DNA of 64,000 nucleotides, taken from positions 1-64,000 of the forward strand of contig JBDHIK010000001.1 in the NCBI GenBank assembly GCA_039587475.1. The letters run 5' to 3'. Each line of letters opens with the position of its first letter. Within the stretch, counting starts at the first letter, position 1. The stretch comes from N074bin45 sp039587475 (GTDB lineage: Bacteria; Gemmatimonadota; Gemmatimonadetes; Gemmatimonadales; GWC2-71-9). Made by a program: the position numbers and the translations under genes. Below are positions 52,239 through 59,563 of the stretch, piece by piece. The notes beneath the pieces are model-generated. The model saw only the letters and a list, made by a program, of their open reading frames with translations. It was not told the origin of the DNA and did not search any database.

Positions 52239-53141
52239 ATGGCCCAGCCTCCTGATCTGACGACGCTCCCGCCCGGTTCCCGCCTGCAAGACCCCATGGT
52301 CGTGCGGCGGGTCGAAATCCGTGGGTCCGGGGCCGAGCGGTTCACCGTCATGACCCTGGGGAACGCCTCGGGAGTCATCGACACGGCGCCGTTCTGGCTC
52401 GGGGACGCCCCAGAGATAGCCGGAATCGCCAGGGGGGATGCCGTACAGGTGATCGGGGAGATCACCACCTACCAGCAGCGTCGCCAGCTCAAGGTGTCTT
52501 CGCTCCGGGTCCTTCCCGGAGACAGCGTCGACTGGCGTGCGCTCATGCCGTCCGTGGGCGACACGCGACCGTACTGGGAGACCATCGACCAGTGGATTCC
52601 GGCCGTCGAGCCAACGAGGCTCCGGTCGGCGGTCGAGACGTTCTACCGGGATGAACGGTTTCGCGACCGCTTTTCCCAGTGCCCTGCGGCTCTCACGGGA
52701 CCCCATGCGATGCTGGGCGGCCTGCTCAAGCACACGGTGGAGGTGGCGGCCATTGCCAGGACCCTGGGACGCGTCATGAGAGCGGACGTGGGACTTACCG
52801 TCGCCGGCGCTTTGCTCCACGATCTCGGCAAGACGGAGGCCTACACATGGGATGGCGCTTTCGCGCTGTCTGAGAGTGGTGGCCGTCTGGGCCAGGCCGC
52901 GCTGGGCTCCATCATGCTGGAGCGGCGACTGCGCTCCCCGTCGGCGCCACTGCTGACCCAGGACGAAGTTCGGGAGTTGCAGCACATCGTCCTCGTGACT
53001 GGCTCGACGGGGGTCATGCCAAGAACCCTCGCGGCCAAGGCGGTGCAGCTGGCCGAGGCAGCAAGCGGTGAAGCCGCTGTGGCGATGAATGAACTGGAGG
53101 ATGGAGAAGCGCTTCGGCTGTTCGGCGGTCCGCACCCCTGA
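52239..53141 (+). CDS. HD-domain protein, YhaM-like (3'-5' exoribonuclease family)
   Basis: A 300-residue protein with an N-terminal OB-fold (FTVMTLGNASGVIDTAPFWL, GDAVQVIGEITTYQQRRQLK) and an HD domain (LLKHTVEVAAIARTLGRVMR, GALLHDLGKTEAYTW, LQHIVLVTGS). The order matches YhaM/CBF1-like 3'-5' exoribonucleases that bind and trim single-stranded RNA or DNA. Metal-binding His and HD residues are present. ATG 52239 is preferred; the frame is open further upstream but without similarity. A -10-like TTACCTT lies at 52209-52215. Downstream, an RNA-like region is on the other strand. Confidence 0.85.
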   Translation: MAQPPDLTTLPPGSRLQDPMVVRRVEIRGSGAERFTVMTLGNASGVIDTAPFWLGDAPEIAGIARGDAVQVIGEITTYQQRRQLKVSSLRVLPGDSVDWRALMPSVGDTRPYWETIDQWIPAVEPTRLRSAVETFYRDERFRDRFSQCPAALTGPHAMLGGLLKHTVEVAAIARTLGRVMRADVGLTVAGALLHDLGKTEAYTWDGAFALSESGGRLGQAALGSIMLERRLRSPSAPLLTQDEVRELQHIVLVTGSTGVMPRTLAAKAVQLAEAASGEAAVAMNELEDGEALRLFGGPHP

Positions 53142-53159
53142 CGGTCGACACAGGAGCAC

Positions 53160-53201
53160 AAAAAAAGGACGGCCGCTTGGCTCTTCACCAAGCGACCGTC
53201 C
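53160..53201 (-). terminator. Intrinsic terminator
   Basis: GGACGG (53167-53172) pairs with CCGTCC (53196-53201) and CGCTTGG (53174-53180) pairs with CCAAGCG (53188-53194), loop CTCTTCA. On the minus strand seven T follow (53166-53160). Only the minus strand has the T-tract, so it ends a transcript coming from the 53.2-53.6 kb region. Confidence 0.85.
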
Positions 53202-53583
53202 CACACATGACTACCCGAGGTCGTAGCTAAACGCTGCCGTTCTTCTCCTGCCTGCCGCCTCTTGGCTGATCGCCGCTCGGTAGGGCTCGACAGGGCCTCG
53301 GCTTCCATCCCCAGGCCGGATGGCCTGTCCCACCTGGTTCGTCAGATGTGAGCGCTGCGAGTCGGATCGGGTCGCGGACCGATCCTTCGCACTGCACCCC
53401 GAGGCGCCAAGTCGGGGTGGGTGAAGCACGCGACTGGCTCCACCAGTTTGGCAGGGCGTGATCACCGGGATCGACGGTCGCCTGAGCCCTTGAATGCGTC
53501 GGCAACCTCCCCCGAATTACCCTCCAAACTCGTTCGCTGGTCGTTTCTCGGGCCGGAGGCCCTTGGCCGTCTCCAACGAGCGC
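53167..53583 (-). ncRNA. Candidate structured noncoding RNA, about 415 nt
   Basis: No convincing coding frame covers this stretch. On the minus strand it has a promoter-like TTGCGA-16-TATCTT just upstream and ends in a strong terminator (53201-53167 plus T-tract). Between them are several perfect stems, such as CTCGTT/AACGAG, GGATCGG/CCGATCC, CAGGCC/GGCCTG and ACCCCGA/TCGGGGT. I looked for RNase P, tmRNA and SRP signatures and did not find them. It could be an unlisted housekeeping RNA or a lineage-specific one. Confidence 0.45.
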
Positions 53584-53589
53584 ACCTAC

Positions 53590-53617
53590 AAGATAGGGCC
53601 ACGGCAAGATCTCGCAA
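53590..53617 (-). promoter_or_regulatory. Promoter candidate for the noncoding RNA
   Basis: On the minus strand TTGCGA (53617-53612) and TATCTT (53595-53590) with a 16-nt spacer. Transcription would start near 53583. Confidence 0.45.
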
Positions 53618-53651
53618 GTGCCTGTCTTTATTCGGGTTACGCGATTTTGCC

Positions 53652-53744
53652 TGTGGAAACATTGTGGACGAAACGGGCCTGAAGTAGACGAGAATCGAGG
53701 GTATCTCCACACCATGTGGAGATGTTGACGACTCGTTGTCCACA
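53652..53744. other. Cluster of five DnaA-box-like 9-mers
   Basis: NNNTCCACA occurs five times in 93 nt: minus 53660-53652 (GTTTCCACA), minus 53672-53664 (TCGTCCACA), plus 53703-53711 and minus 53723-53715 (ATCTCCACA, a palindrome), plus 53736-53744 (TTGTCCACA). The last is the DnaA box preferred in high-GC bacteria; the others differ by 1-2 bases. No dnaA, dnaN or gyrB gene is near. It may be a replication origin part, a DnaA-titration site or a DnaA-regulated promoter. Confidence 0.45.
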
Positions 53745-53814
53745 GAGAATGGGGACACCGCGAATGCCCCGTGGCGGAGCCGAGAGTCCTACCGATCTAG
53801 GGGACGCAGAGAAG

Positions 53815-54372
53815 TTACGGGAGGATGCCGGGACCGGCCCCGATGGGCCGCACGTAGATGCCCAGAGCCTTGTAGAAGGCACTGACCGCGGTGCTGTACT
53901 GGTGGATCACTTCGGCAATGCTCTCGGCCTGGACCGGCCCATCGGTTCGGAGATCGTCGGGATCGTCCAGGGAAGCCAGACGCTCCCACACCGAATCACA
54001 GGCCAGAAGCGCCTGTTCGAGCGTGGTCATTTCGTCGAGCAGGGCTTTCTGGGTTTCGGTCCGATACTCCGAGTCCCATGCACCGGCTTCGACCGTCTCC
54101 CTGGCCGGCTCGACATTGCGGACGGACCTGACGCAGGCCCTTTGCAGAGCCCTGCCACGGGAATACAGCAGCTCGGTGGAGGCAGACTGGTGGCCACGCT
54201 GGAACTGGGCAGCGGCAGCCTCGACGGTCCGGAGAGAATCCCGGAGCACGATGAGGATGTCTCTGACCTCTTGCCGCTCGGTGTCCAGGGTGTCGTTGGT
54301 GACGACCATCTGGCCGGCCAGTGGACGGGCGGCCAATAGCAGGAGCAGGGCTGCCCCGTACAGTGCCTTCAT
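53815..54372 (-). CDS. Exported helical protein of unknown function, 185 aa
   Basis: Signal peptide MKALYGAALLLLLAARPLAG with cleavage before QMV (a Gly-Gln site). The mature part is mostly helical: TERQEVRDILIVLRDSLRTV, EAAAAQFQRGHQSASTELLY, QKALLDEMTTLEQALLACD and QAESIAEVIHQYSTAVSAFY. Two cysteines (one in RACVRSV, one in LACDSV) could form a disulfide. It looks like a periplasmic helical bundle; no family recognised. ATG 54372 overlaps the stop of the upstream gene (ATGA). Confidence 0.68.
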   Translation of the reverse strand: MKALYGAALLLLLAARPLAGQMVVTNDTLDTERQEVRDILIVLRDSLRTVEAAAAQFQRGHQSASTELLYSRGRALQRACVRSVRNVEPARETVEAGAWDSEYRTETQKALLDEMTTLEQALLACDSVWERLASLDDPDDLRTDGPVQAESIAEVIHQYSTAVSAFYKALGIYVRPIGAGPGILP

Positions 54373-54980
54373 GATTCCAGACCGACCTCGATGTACCGGT
54401 AACCGTCGTCGCTCTCCGCCGGGCAGAATAGACACCCGGCGGCGGTGGCGGCGAAATACCCTGAGAACATGGGTCTCGGCACGTCAAGTTCGTGAATGAT
54501 GGCACCGAGCCACCTGCGGACGTGCCGCACCTCTGGCGCCCGCTGGCTCAGGAAGGAGAGCAGGGCACCCGATCCGTTGGTGGCCCGGAGAAAATGCGCC
54601 AGGCTGTGCGCCCGATGGCGAAATTCTACCGCCTTGACCCCCGGCTCATCGAACAGGAGCGCCCCATCGGCCGAATCCATTGGCGGCGCGTCCATACGGG
54701 GGCCCAGGTAGACGTAGCTGCGCCCTTGATCCGACCGGCGTTCGACCACTGCGGCAGCCGTCTCGCTGGTGAGCCGGCTGGCGTGCAGGAGGTCGTCATC
54801 GAACAGGACGCCAACCGCGGCGGTCCACTCGAGGGCCGGCAGGGCGTTTTCGATGGGGCACCCGACGGTCTCATCGAACGCTAAAAGCCGTGGAGCCTCG
54901 CCGGCACTCTTCATGAAGTGCGACAGGCCATCGGCACGATCGACGAACGTCCGGATGGACAGGGTCTGCGGTTCAGTCAT
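54369..54980 (-). CDS. Hypothetical protein, 203 aa
   Basis: No family recognised. The protein begins MTEPQTLSIRTFVDRADGLS; it has no signal peptide. Short strand-helix units are visible (AAVGVLFDDDLLHASRLTSE, VYLGPRMDAPPMDS, VKAVEFRHRAHSLAHFL), and a CLFC pair occurs near the C-terminus with an earlier Cys at VGCPIE. It overlaps the next exported gene by 4 nt. The promoter region upstream (54981-55058) is shared with the divergent ogt gene and holds the repeat GGCCTACTA twice. Confidence 0.6.
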   Translation of the reverse strand: MTEPQTLSIRTFVDRADGLSHFMKSAGEAPRLLAFDETVGCPIENALPALEWTAAVGVLFDDDLLHASRLTSETAAAVVERRSDQGRSYVYLGPRMDAPPMDSADGALLFDEPGVKAVEFRHRAHSLAHFLRATNGSGALLSFLSQRAPEVRHVRRWLGAIIHELDVPRPMFSGYFAATAAGCLFCPAESDDGYRYIEVGLES

Positions 54981-55028
54981 GGCCTACTAAGTTAAGTAGA
55001 TGGCGCCCAAGGAGTAAGTGGCCTACTA
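54981..55028. promoter_or_regulatory. Direct and inverted repeats in a divergent promoter region
   Basis: GGCCTACTA occurs at 54981-54989 and 55020-55028; CTACT (54984-54988) and AGTAG (54995-54999) form an inverted repeat. They lie between the divergent 203-residue gene and ogt and could be an operator. Confidence 0.3.
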
Positions 55029-55058
55029 TTGACCTGAATCACCGGGGAAGGCCCTGAT

Positions 55059-55583
55059 ATGCGGGTGACATGGAACAGCTTCGTATCGCCCATCGGGTCC
55101 TTGACCATGGTGGAGTGTGCCGCGGGCCCCCTGATCGTCGAATACGCGGCCAGTGGGCACCGGGGCAGCAACTGGGCCGAGCGCTTGAGACAGGGCGATC
55201 CCGGTGTCAGTATCGAGGTCGGTCCCTGTCCTCAGCTGCAGCGCTGGCTCGAAGCCTATTTCCGGGGCCGCCCCCGCTCGTTCCCGTATCCCGATTCTCT
55301 GAGCGACTACTACCCGGTCGATCCGGCCAGCGAAGAAGTCTGGAGGCTCCTCTGCACCATCCCCCTGGGACAGACGAGGAGCTACGAGGATATCGCACTG
55401 CGCTCCGGTCTTCATCCACGCCGCACGGGCCAGATCGTCTCCGCCAACCCGTTGGCCATCTGCATCCCCTGCCACCGGATTGTGGGAAAGAGCGGGGACC
55501 TGGTGGGCTACGGCGGAGGACTGAAGCGCAAACGCTGGCTCCTGGATCACGAACTTCGCACGTGCGGCCTCGTTCTCAGCTGA
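55059..55583 (+). CDS. ogt: Methylated-DNA--[protein]-cysteine S-methyltransferase
   Basis: A 174-residue suicide repair protein that takes the methyl group from O6-methylguanine. The C-terminal domain has the active site IPCHRIVG with the acceptor Cys near residue 138, the asparagine-hinge NPLAICIP, the helix-turn-helix region RSYEDIALRSGLHPRRTGQI and GYGGGLKRKRWLLDHE. The N-terminal domain is the usual Ogt/Ada-C-like fold. Good matches throughout, so it is likely active. The ATG at 55059 is 78 nt from the divergent gene. The next gene starts inside its end. Confidence 0.94.
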   Translation: MRVTWNSFVSPIGSLTMVECAAGPLIVEYAASGHRGSNWAERLRQGDPGVSIEVGPCPQLQRWLEAYFRGRPRSFPYPDSLSDYYPVDPASEEVWRLLCTIPLGQTRSYEDIALRSGLHPRRTGQIVSANPLAICIPCHRIVGKSGDLVGYGGGLKRKRWLLDHELRTCGLVLS

Positions 55584-56116
55584 CCGTCCTGGCGCTGGCT
55601 CTTGCGGTGGCCTCGCCAGCCCTCCTGGACGCCCAGACCCCGGAGTGGACCCGGCGACCGAGCCTCAGGTTTCTGGGGTTGCGGGCCGGAGTTCCCCTCC
55701 CAACCATCAACGACAGAATCGCCGAGCTGTATGGGGCCCCACTGGAGTGCGCGTCTTCCAGCGTGGATCCGAGAGTGGCCGACTGTCGGTCGTCCTTTCC
55801 CGAGCCCATTACCGGACGGGTGGTCGACGTGTGGTTGTCCTCGATCGACAGCCTGGTGGCGGTCCTGACCGTGTCAGGCCCCGTGACTTCGATCCAACTG
55901 CAAGGATGGCGGTCGTCACTGGCGTCCGCCTACGGAGACGGCGAATCGTCAACCCAGGGCGCCCAAACGTCGCTGCAGTGGATCAGACACCGTCAGATGC
56001 TGCGGTTGACGTGGCGTGATCTCGGTGACTCGACCGTGGCGTCCGTCTCCCTGATCGATGGACCGGTGCTCGACGGCTGGGAACGCCGTCGCGAACCAGC
56101 CGGTACCGACCAGTGA
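55562..56116 (+). CDS. Exported protein of unknown function, 184 aa
   Basis: The GTG start at 55562 lies inside the ogt 3' end, in another frame, and gives a clear signal peptide (LTVLALALAVASPALLDAQ, cleavage before TPEW). The mature domain carries LRFLGLRAGVPLPTINDRIA, a pair of cysteines (ECASSS, VADCRSS), VVDVWLSSIDSLVAVLTVSG and QWIRHRQMLRLTWRD. An alpha/beta fold is likely; no family recognised. The two genes probably share a transcript with ogt. The start is inferred because no ATG lies before the signal sequence. Confidence 0.65.
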   Translation: MRPRSQLTVLALALAVASPALLDAQTPEWTRRPSLRFLGLRAGVPLPTINDRIAELYGAPLECASSSVDPRVADCRSSFPEPITGRVVDVWLSSIDSLVAVLTVSGPVTSIQLQGWRSSLASAYGDGESSTQGAQTSLQWIRHRQMLRLTWRDLGDSTVASVSLIDGPVLDGWERRREPAGTDQ

Positions 56117-56263
56117 GTGCAAGGGATTGCCTTCGGGACGACCGACCCTTACCCTAAGCTGGGTACGCGGATCGCGTACCTCATTTTCATACAGCATCAG
56201 AATCCGTTCGCCTTTCGGCATGGTTCGACTGTACAGCTTTTTGACGGAGTGACCGTGGTACGA

Positions 56264-57415
56264 ATGCTCCCCGGGGGCATGAGCCTGCGCCGCGCCTCCT
56301 TCGCCAGCTTCCTGGTACCGTTTCTGGTGCTGTTGGCCGGGTGTGGAACCGAGGCCGGCCCTATTCGCATCGGCGTGACGGCCAACTTCGATGACGTCAA
56401 TATGGACCCCATGCGCCACGGCGCCCGCCTGGCTGTCGAGGAAATCAACGCCGCTGGCGGCGTCGGTGGCCGCATGCTGGAACTGGTGGAACGTGACGAC
56501 CGCGAAGATCCCGATTCCGCCGTCGTCGTCGCCACGGAACTGTACCGTGATGAGAGTGTGGTCGCCGTCGTCGGGAACGGGTTCTCCGGGTTGACGCTTG
56601 CCACCGCGCCGGTCTTCAACGGTGGTGACAACCCGGTCGTCCAGATCTCACCGACGGCTTCCTCTCCCGCGGTCAGTTTCGCGGGGCCCTACACGTTCCG
56701 CGTCTGCCCCACCGACCTGGCACACGGTGGCGCCCTGGCCCGATGGGCCCGGGACGGTCTCGGGTTTCGGCGCGGTGTGGTGCTGTACGGGAACGACGAC
56801 TACGGCCGCGGCGTGCGCCGGGCGTTCATGAACGAATTCGAGAGCATCGACGGCCGAGTGTTGTCGGCAGACCCGTACCTCGACTCGCCGCCCGAGGTCG
56901 GTCCCTACCTGGACCGCATCGCCCAGGACGGACGGGCCCAGTTCATCGTCCTGGCGGGATACCTGGAAGATGGTGAGGTCATCCTCGCGGAAGCGCGGGC
57001 GCGCGGCATCATGGTGCCCTTCATGGGCGGCGACGGCATCGAGCGTATCGAACGCATGGGCGATCCCGCCGAGGGAACGTACGTCACGGCCGCCTATGTC
57101 TCGCTCATCGAAACGCCGCGGAACAGGGCCTTCCTGGCTTCCTGGGCGGCGGCCTACCCCGACAAGGAGCCTCCCAACCTGTCGGCCGCGGGCGCCTATG
57201 ACGCCGTCTATCTGATCAGCGAAGCGGTGGCCGAAGCCGGGACGGACCGGCTGGCGGTGCGTGACGCCCTCGCCGCCGTGGGGAACAGCCGGCCGGCATT
57301 CGATGGCGTCATCGGCACCATCGGTTTCGACAGCAACGGTGACGTCACCATTCCCAACATCTACATCGGAGTCGTGCGCAGCGGCGAGATTCGGCTCGCG
57401 GGCGGATCGCAATGA
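56264..57415 (+). CDS. Periplasmic ligand-binding lipoprotein (LivJ-like) coupled to a chemoreceptor
   Basis: A 383-residue type I periplasmic binding protein. The signal (SLRRASFASFLVPFLVLLAG) ends with a lipobox LAGC. The first lobe has GVTANFDDVNMDPMRHGARL, AVEEINAAGGVGGRMLELVE and VVAVVGNGFSGLTLATAPVF; the second has GVVLYGNDDYGRGVRRAFMN and GAYDAVYLISEAVAEAG. The start is ambiguous: GTG 56255 has GGAG 5 nt upstream, ATG 56264 and ATG 56279 are alternatives. There is no ABC permease. Its stop overlaps a methyl-accepting chemoreceptor, so it probably serves as ligand sensor for that receptor. Confidence 0.85.
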   Translation: MLPGGMSLRRASFASFLVPFLVLLAGCGTEAGPIRIGVTANFDDVNMDPMRHGARLAVEEINAAGGVGGRMLELVERDDREDPDSAVVVATELYRDESVVAVVGNGFSGLTLATAPVFNGGDNPVVQISPTASSPAVSFAGPYTFRVCPTDLAHGGALARWARDGLGFRRGVVLYGNDDYGRGVRRAFMNEFESIDGRVLSADPYLDSPPEVGPYLDRIAQDGRAQFIVLAGYLEDGEVILAEARARGIMVPFMGGDGIERIERMGDPAEGTYVTAAYVSLIETPRNRAFLASWAAAYPDKEPPNLSAAGAYDAVYLISEAVAEAGTDRLAVRDALAAVGNSRPAFDGVIGTIGFDSNGDVTIPNIYIGVVRSGEIRLAGGSQ

Positions 57416-59109
57416 ACATCTTCCGGAGTCTGCGATTCCGGATCGGCCGCGGCATGGCCGCGCTCATCGTCCTCGGCGGATTCATCGCTCTGCAAGCCGT
57501 CAGTGAGAACGTTCGGTTGAGCGCCCTCGTCGACGAGGAGATGACGCTTCTGAGCGAGAGTCAGAGCGCCAGTAGCGGATTGGTGCGTTCGGTGATGAAC
57601 GAGATCCGGGCCGCGGAACAGTATCTGGTCGCTCCGAGCAACAGCATCCGGACCGAGTTCCTGGCCAGCGGTGATTCCGCGTACATCTATCAAAGTCAGT
57701 TCAGGTCCATCCGCGGCCTGCCCACGGAAGACCGACTGCGCGTCAACCAGATCGCCGCCGGACAATCCCGGGTCGAAGTCCTGTATTCGCTGGCCCATGC
57801 CCTGGCCGATGTGCGACGCCCCGCCGAGGCGTTGGCCATGGCGGAGAGCGCCCGGGCGCCGACCGACACGTTGCTGGCCAATCTCCAGGAGCTGGCCAAT
57901 GCGAGGAGCGTTTCGGCCTCCTCCCGATCCGGGGAACTTCGTGAAGCGGCCCTTAGGCGCCAGCTGTTCATGGCCGGAGGCTTCCTGCTGGTGGCGCTCA
58001 TCGGGGTCGCCCTGACCGTCACGACCGTGCAGTCGGTGTCTCGCGACCTGCGCAGGCTGTCGAGTGCCGCCGAGCGGTTCGGCCAGGGTGATCTGCGCTC
58101 CATCCAGGTGGGCAACCTCCCGGTGGAGATCGAGCCCCTGGCCGAGAGCATGGGCAACATGAGCAAGAAGCTGCGCGAGCTCGTCACCGCCGTCCGTACG
58201 GAGTCGGGACAGATCTCCGCCAGCGCCGGGGACTTCTCGGCGATGAGTGAAGAATTGGCCGCTTCGTCCGGAGAAATCTCGACGGCCATGGTGAAGGTCT
58301 CCACCAGCGCCGAACAACAGGTCCACGGCATCGAGGAAACCGACAAACTCCTCGACCGCATCCGTCAGACGACGGTGCAGAACACCGAAGAAGCTTCCCA
58401 TCTCGATCGGCTCGGAAGCGACGTTCAGGACGTCGCGGGTCGTCACCACGCCGACGTCTCGGCTGCCAGCCAGGCGCTCCTCGACGTCCGAGAATTCGTT
58501 CAGGGAACGACCGGCCAGGTACGGGAACTGACGCGCTTGTCGGAGTCCATTACCGAGTTCATCGATCTCATCAAGCAGATCAGCTCCCAGACGAACTTGC
58601 TCGCACTCAATGCGGCCATCGAGGCCGCACGCGCCGGAGAGCACGGCCGGGGATTCGCTGTGGTCGCCGACGAGGTCCGGAGTCTGGCCGACTCCAGCGC
58701 CCGGGCCGCCGAAGACGTCACCAAGACGGTGACACACATCCGGCAGCAGATTCGAGAAGTGGCCGATGCCATGGAGGTGGGGAGCGACAAGGTTCGCGGC
58801 ATCGAGACCGTCGCCAACGCCGCCGCCGGAGCCCTGGACAGCATCGCGCAATCGGTGCAGGAAATCAGGGACGCTGCCCAACGGGTCACGACTTCCGCGA
58901 CGGAGAACGAAACCGTGGTGTCGGACATGACGGCCCGGACCACGGAAGTGTCGGGTGCCGCCAGCGAACACGCCTCCGCCAGTGAAGAGGTGTCCGCCGC
59001 CGCCGAGCAGCAGAGTGCCTCAACGGAGGAAATGGCTGCCGCTGCCGGTGAGCTCCTGCAAGGGGCTCACCGGCTCAAGGTCCTGGTCGACCAGTTTACG
59101 ATCGAGTAA
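57412..59109 (+). CDS. Methyl-accepting chemotaxis protein
   Basis: A 565-residue transmembrane chemoreceptor. TM1 is at about 13-30, a helical periplasmic domain at 31-182, TM2 at about 185-207, then a HAMP domain (208-260). The cytoplasmic signalling hairpin contains the conserved tip IKQISSQTNLLALNAAIEAA then RAGEHGRGFAVVADEVRSLA, which contacts CheA and CheW. No CheR-tethering pentapeptide is seen at the C-terminus (VDQFTIE). The partner binding lipoprotein upstream overlaps by 4 nt. No che or flagellar genes are in the window; the pathway output is unknown. Confidence 0.94.
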   Translation: MNIFRSLRFRIGRGMAALIVLGGFIALQAVSENVRLSALVDEEMTLLSESQSASSGLVRSVMNEIRAAEQYLVAPSNSIRTEFLASGDSAYIYQSQFRSIRGLPTEDRLRVNQIAAGQSRVEVLYSLAHALADVRRPAEALAMAESARAPTDTLLANLQELANARSVSASSRSGELREAALRRQLFMAGGFLLVALIGVALTVTTVQSVSRDLRRLSSAAERFGQGDLRSIQVGNLPVEIEPLAESMGNMSKKLRELVTAVRTESGQISASAGDFSAMSEELAASSGEISTAMVKVSTSAEQQVHGIEETDKLLDRIRQTTVQNTEEASHLDRLGSDVQDVAGRHHADVSAASQALLDVREFVQGTTGQVRELTRLSESITEFIDLIKQISSQTNLLALNAAIEAARAGEHGRGFAVVADEVRSLADSSARAAEDVTKTVTHIRQQIREVADAMEVGSDKVRGIETVANAAAGALDSIAQSVQEIRDAAQRVTTSATENETVVSDMTARTTEVSGAASEHASASEEVSAAAEQQSASTEEMAAAAGELLQGAHRLKVLVDQFTIE

Positions 59110-59118
59110 AGCGGGGAA

Positions 59119-59412
59119 CTACTTCTTCCTGGTAGGCGAGGCCTTCGTGGCCTTCGAGGCCTTCGTGGACTTGGTCCGCTTGGGCGTACTTCTGGCCGCC
59201 TTCTGCACCTCGTGGACGTCCGTGAGCACGCGTTCGCCCTCTTCCGGATCCAACAGGCCGCGGCGCGTGGCATAGCGGACCATCTCTTCGGCATCCTCGA
59301 GCGAGAATTCGCCAATGCCGGCGCCGGCCCGGATCAGATTCACCAATGCGTCCGCCACAGGGCTTCGCAGGACGTTGGCGATGCCGGGCAGGCTCTCCAA
59401 CAGCGTGGACAT
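59119..59412 (-). CDS. Small protein with Lys-rich C-terminal tail, 97 aa
   Basis: Residues 1-70 form a helical domain (VADALVNLIRAGAGIGEFSL, EDAEEMVRYATRRGLLDPEE). Residues 72-97 are a basic tail (KRTKSTKASKATKASPTRKK) like those of bacterial histone-H1-like proteins. The tail is encoded by imperfect copies of GGCCTTCG(A/T)GG read on the plus strand. A nucleic-acid-binding role is possible. It is convergent with the chemoreceptor gene, 9 nt away. No family recognised. Confidence 0.62.
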   Translation of the reverse strand: MSTLLESLPGIANVLRSPVADALVNLIRAGAGIGEFSLEDAEEMVRYATRRGLLDPEEGERVLTDVHEVQKAARSTPKRTKSTKASKATKASPTRKK

Positions 59413-59563
59413 CTGCGCGCCGCCAAGTTCTGAAACCAGGGTACCCTCCCAGAAAAGCCCTTAATGGGCGGCAACGTACTAACTTGGCCCCTTCGCAGTC
59501 AAGCAGCAAAAGGGGAACGAACAGTCGAACAATGATTTAGGAAAGTAGTTGTTATTGCTACTA

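Noticed and set aside
53167..53640. tmRNA, RNase P RNA or SRP RNA
   Set aside because: I saw no GGTTCGA T-arm with acceptor end (tmRNA), no AGGAAAGTCC core (RNase P) and no GGAAGG-type SRP domain IV tip on either strand. A covariance search would settle this.
53227..53715. 162-residue open frame on the minus strand
   Set aside because: Composition is Pro/Arg/Gly-rich with no domain pattern, and the region looks like a structured RNA with its own promoter and terminator.
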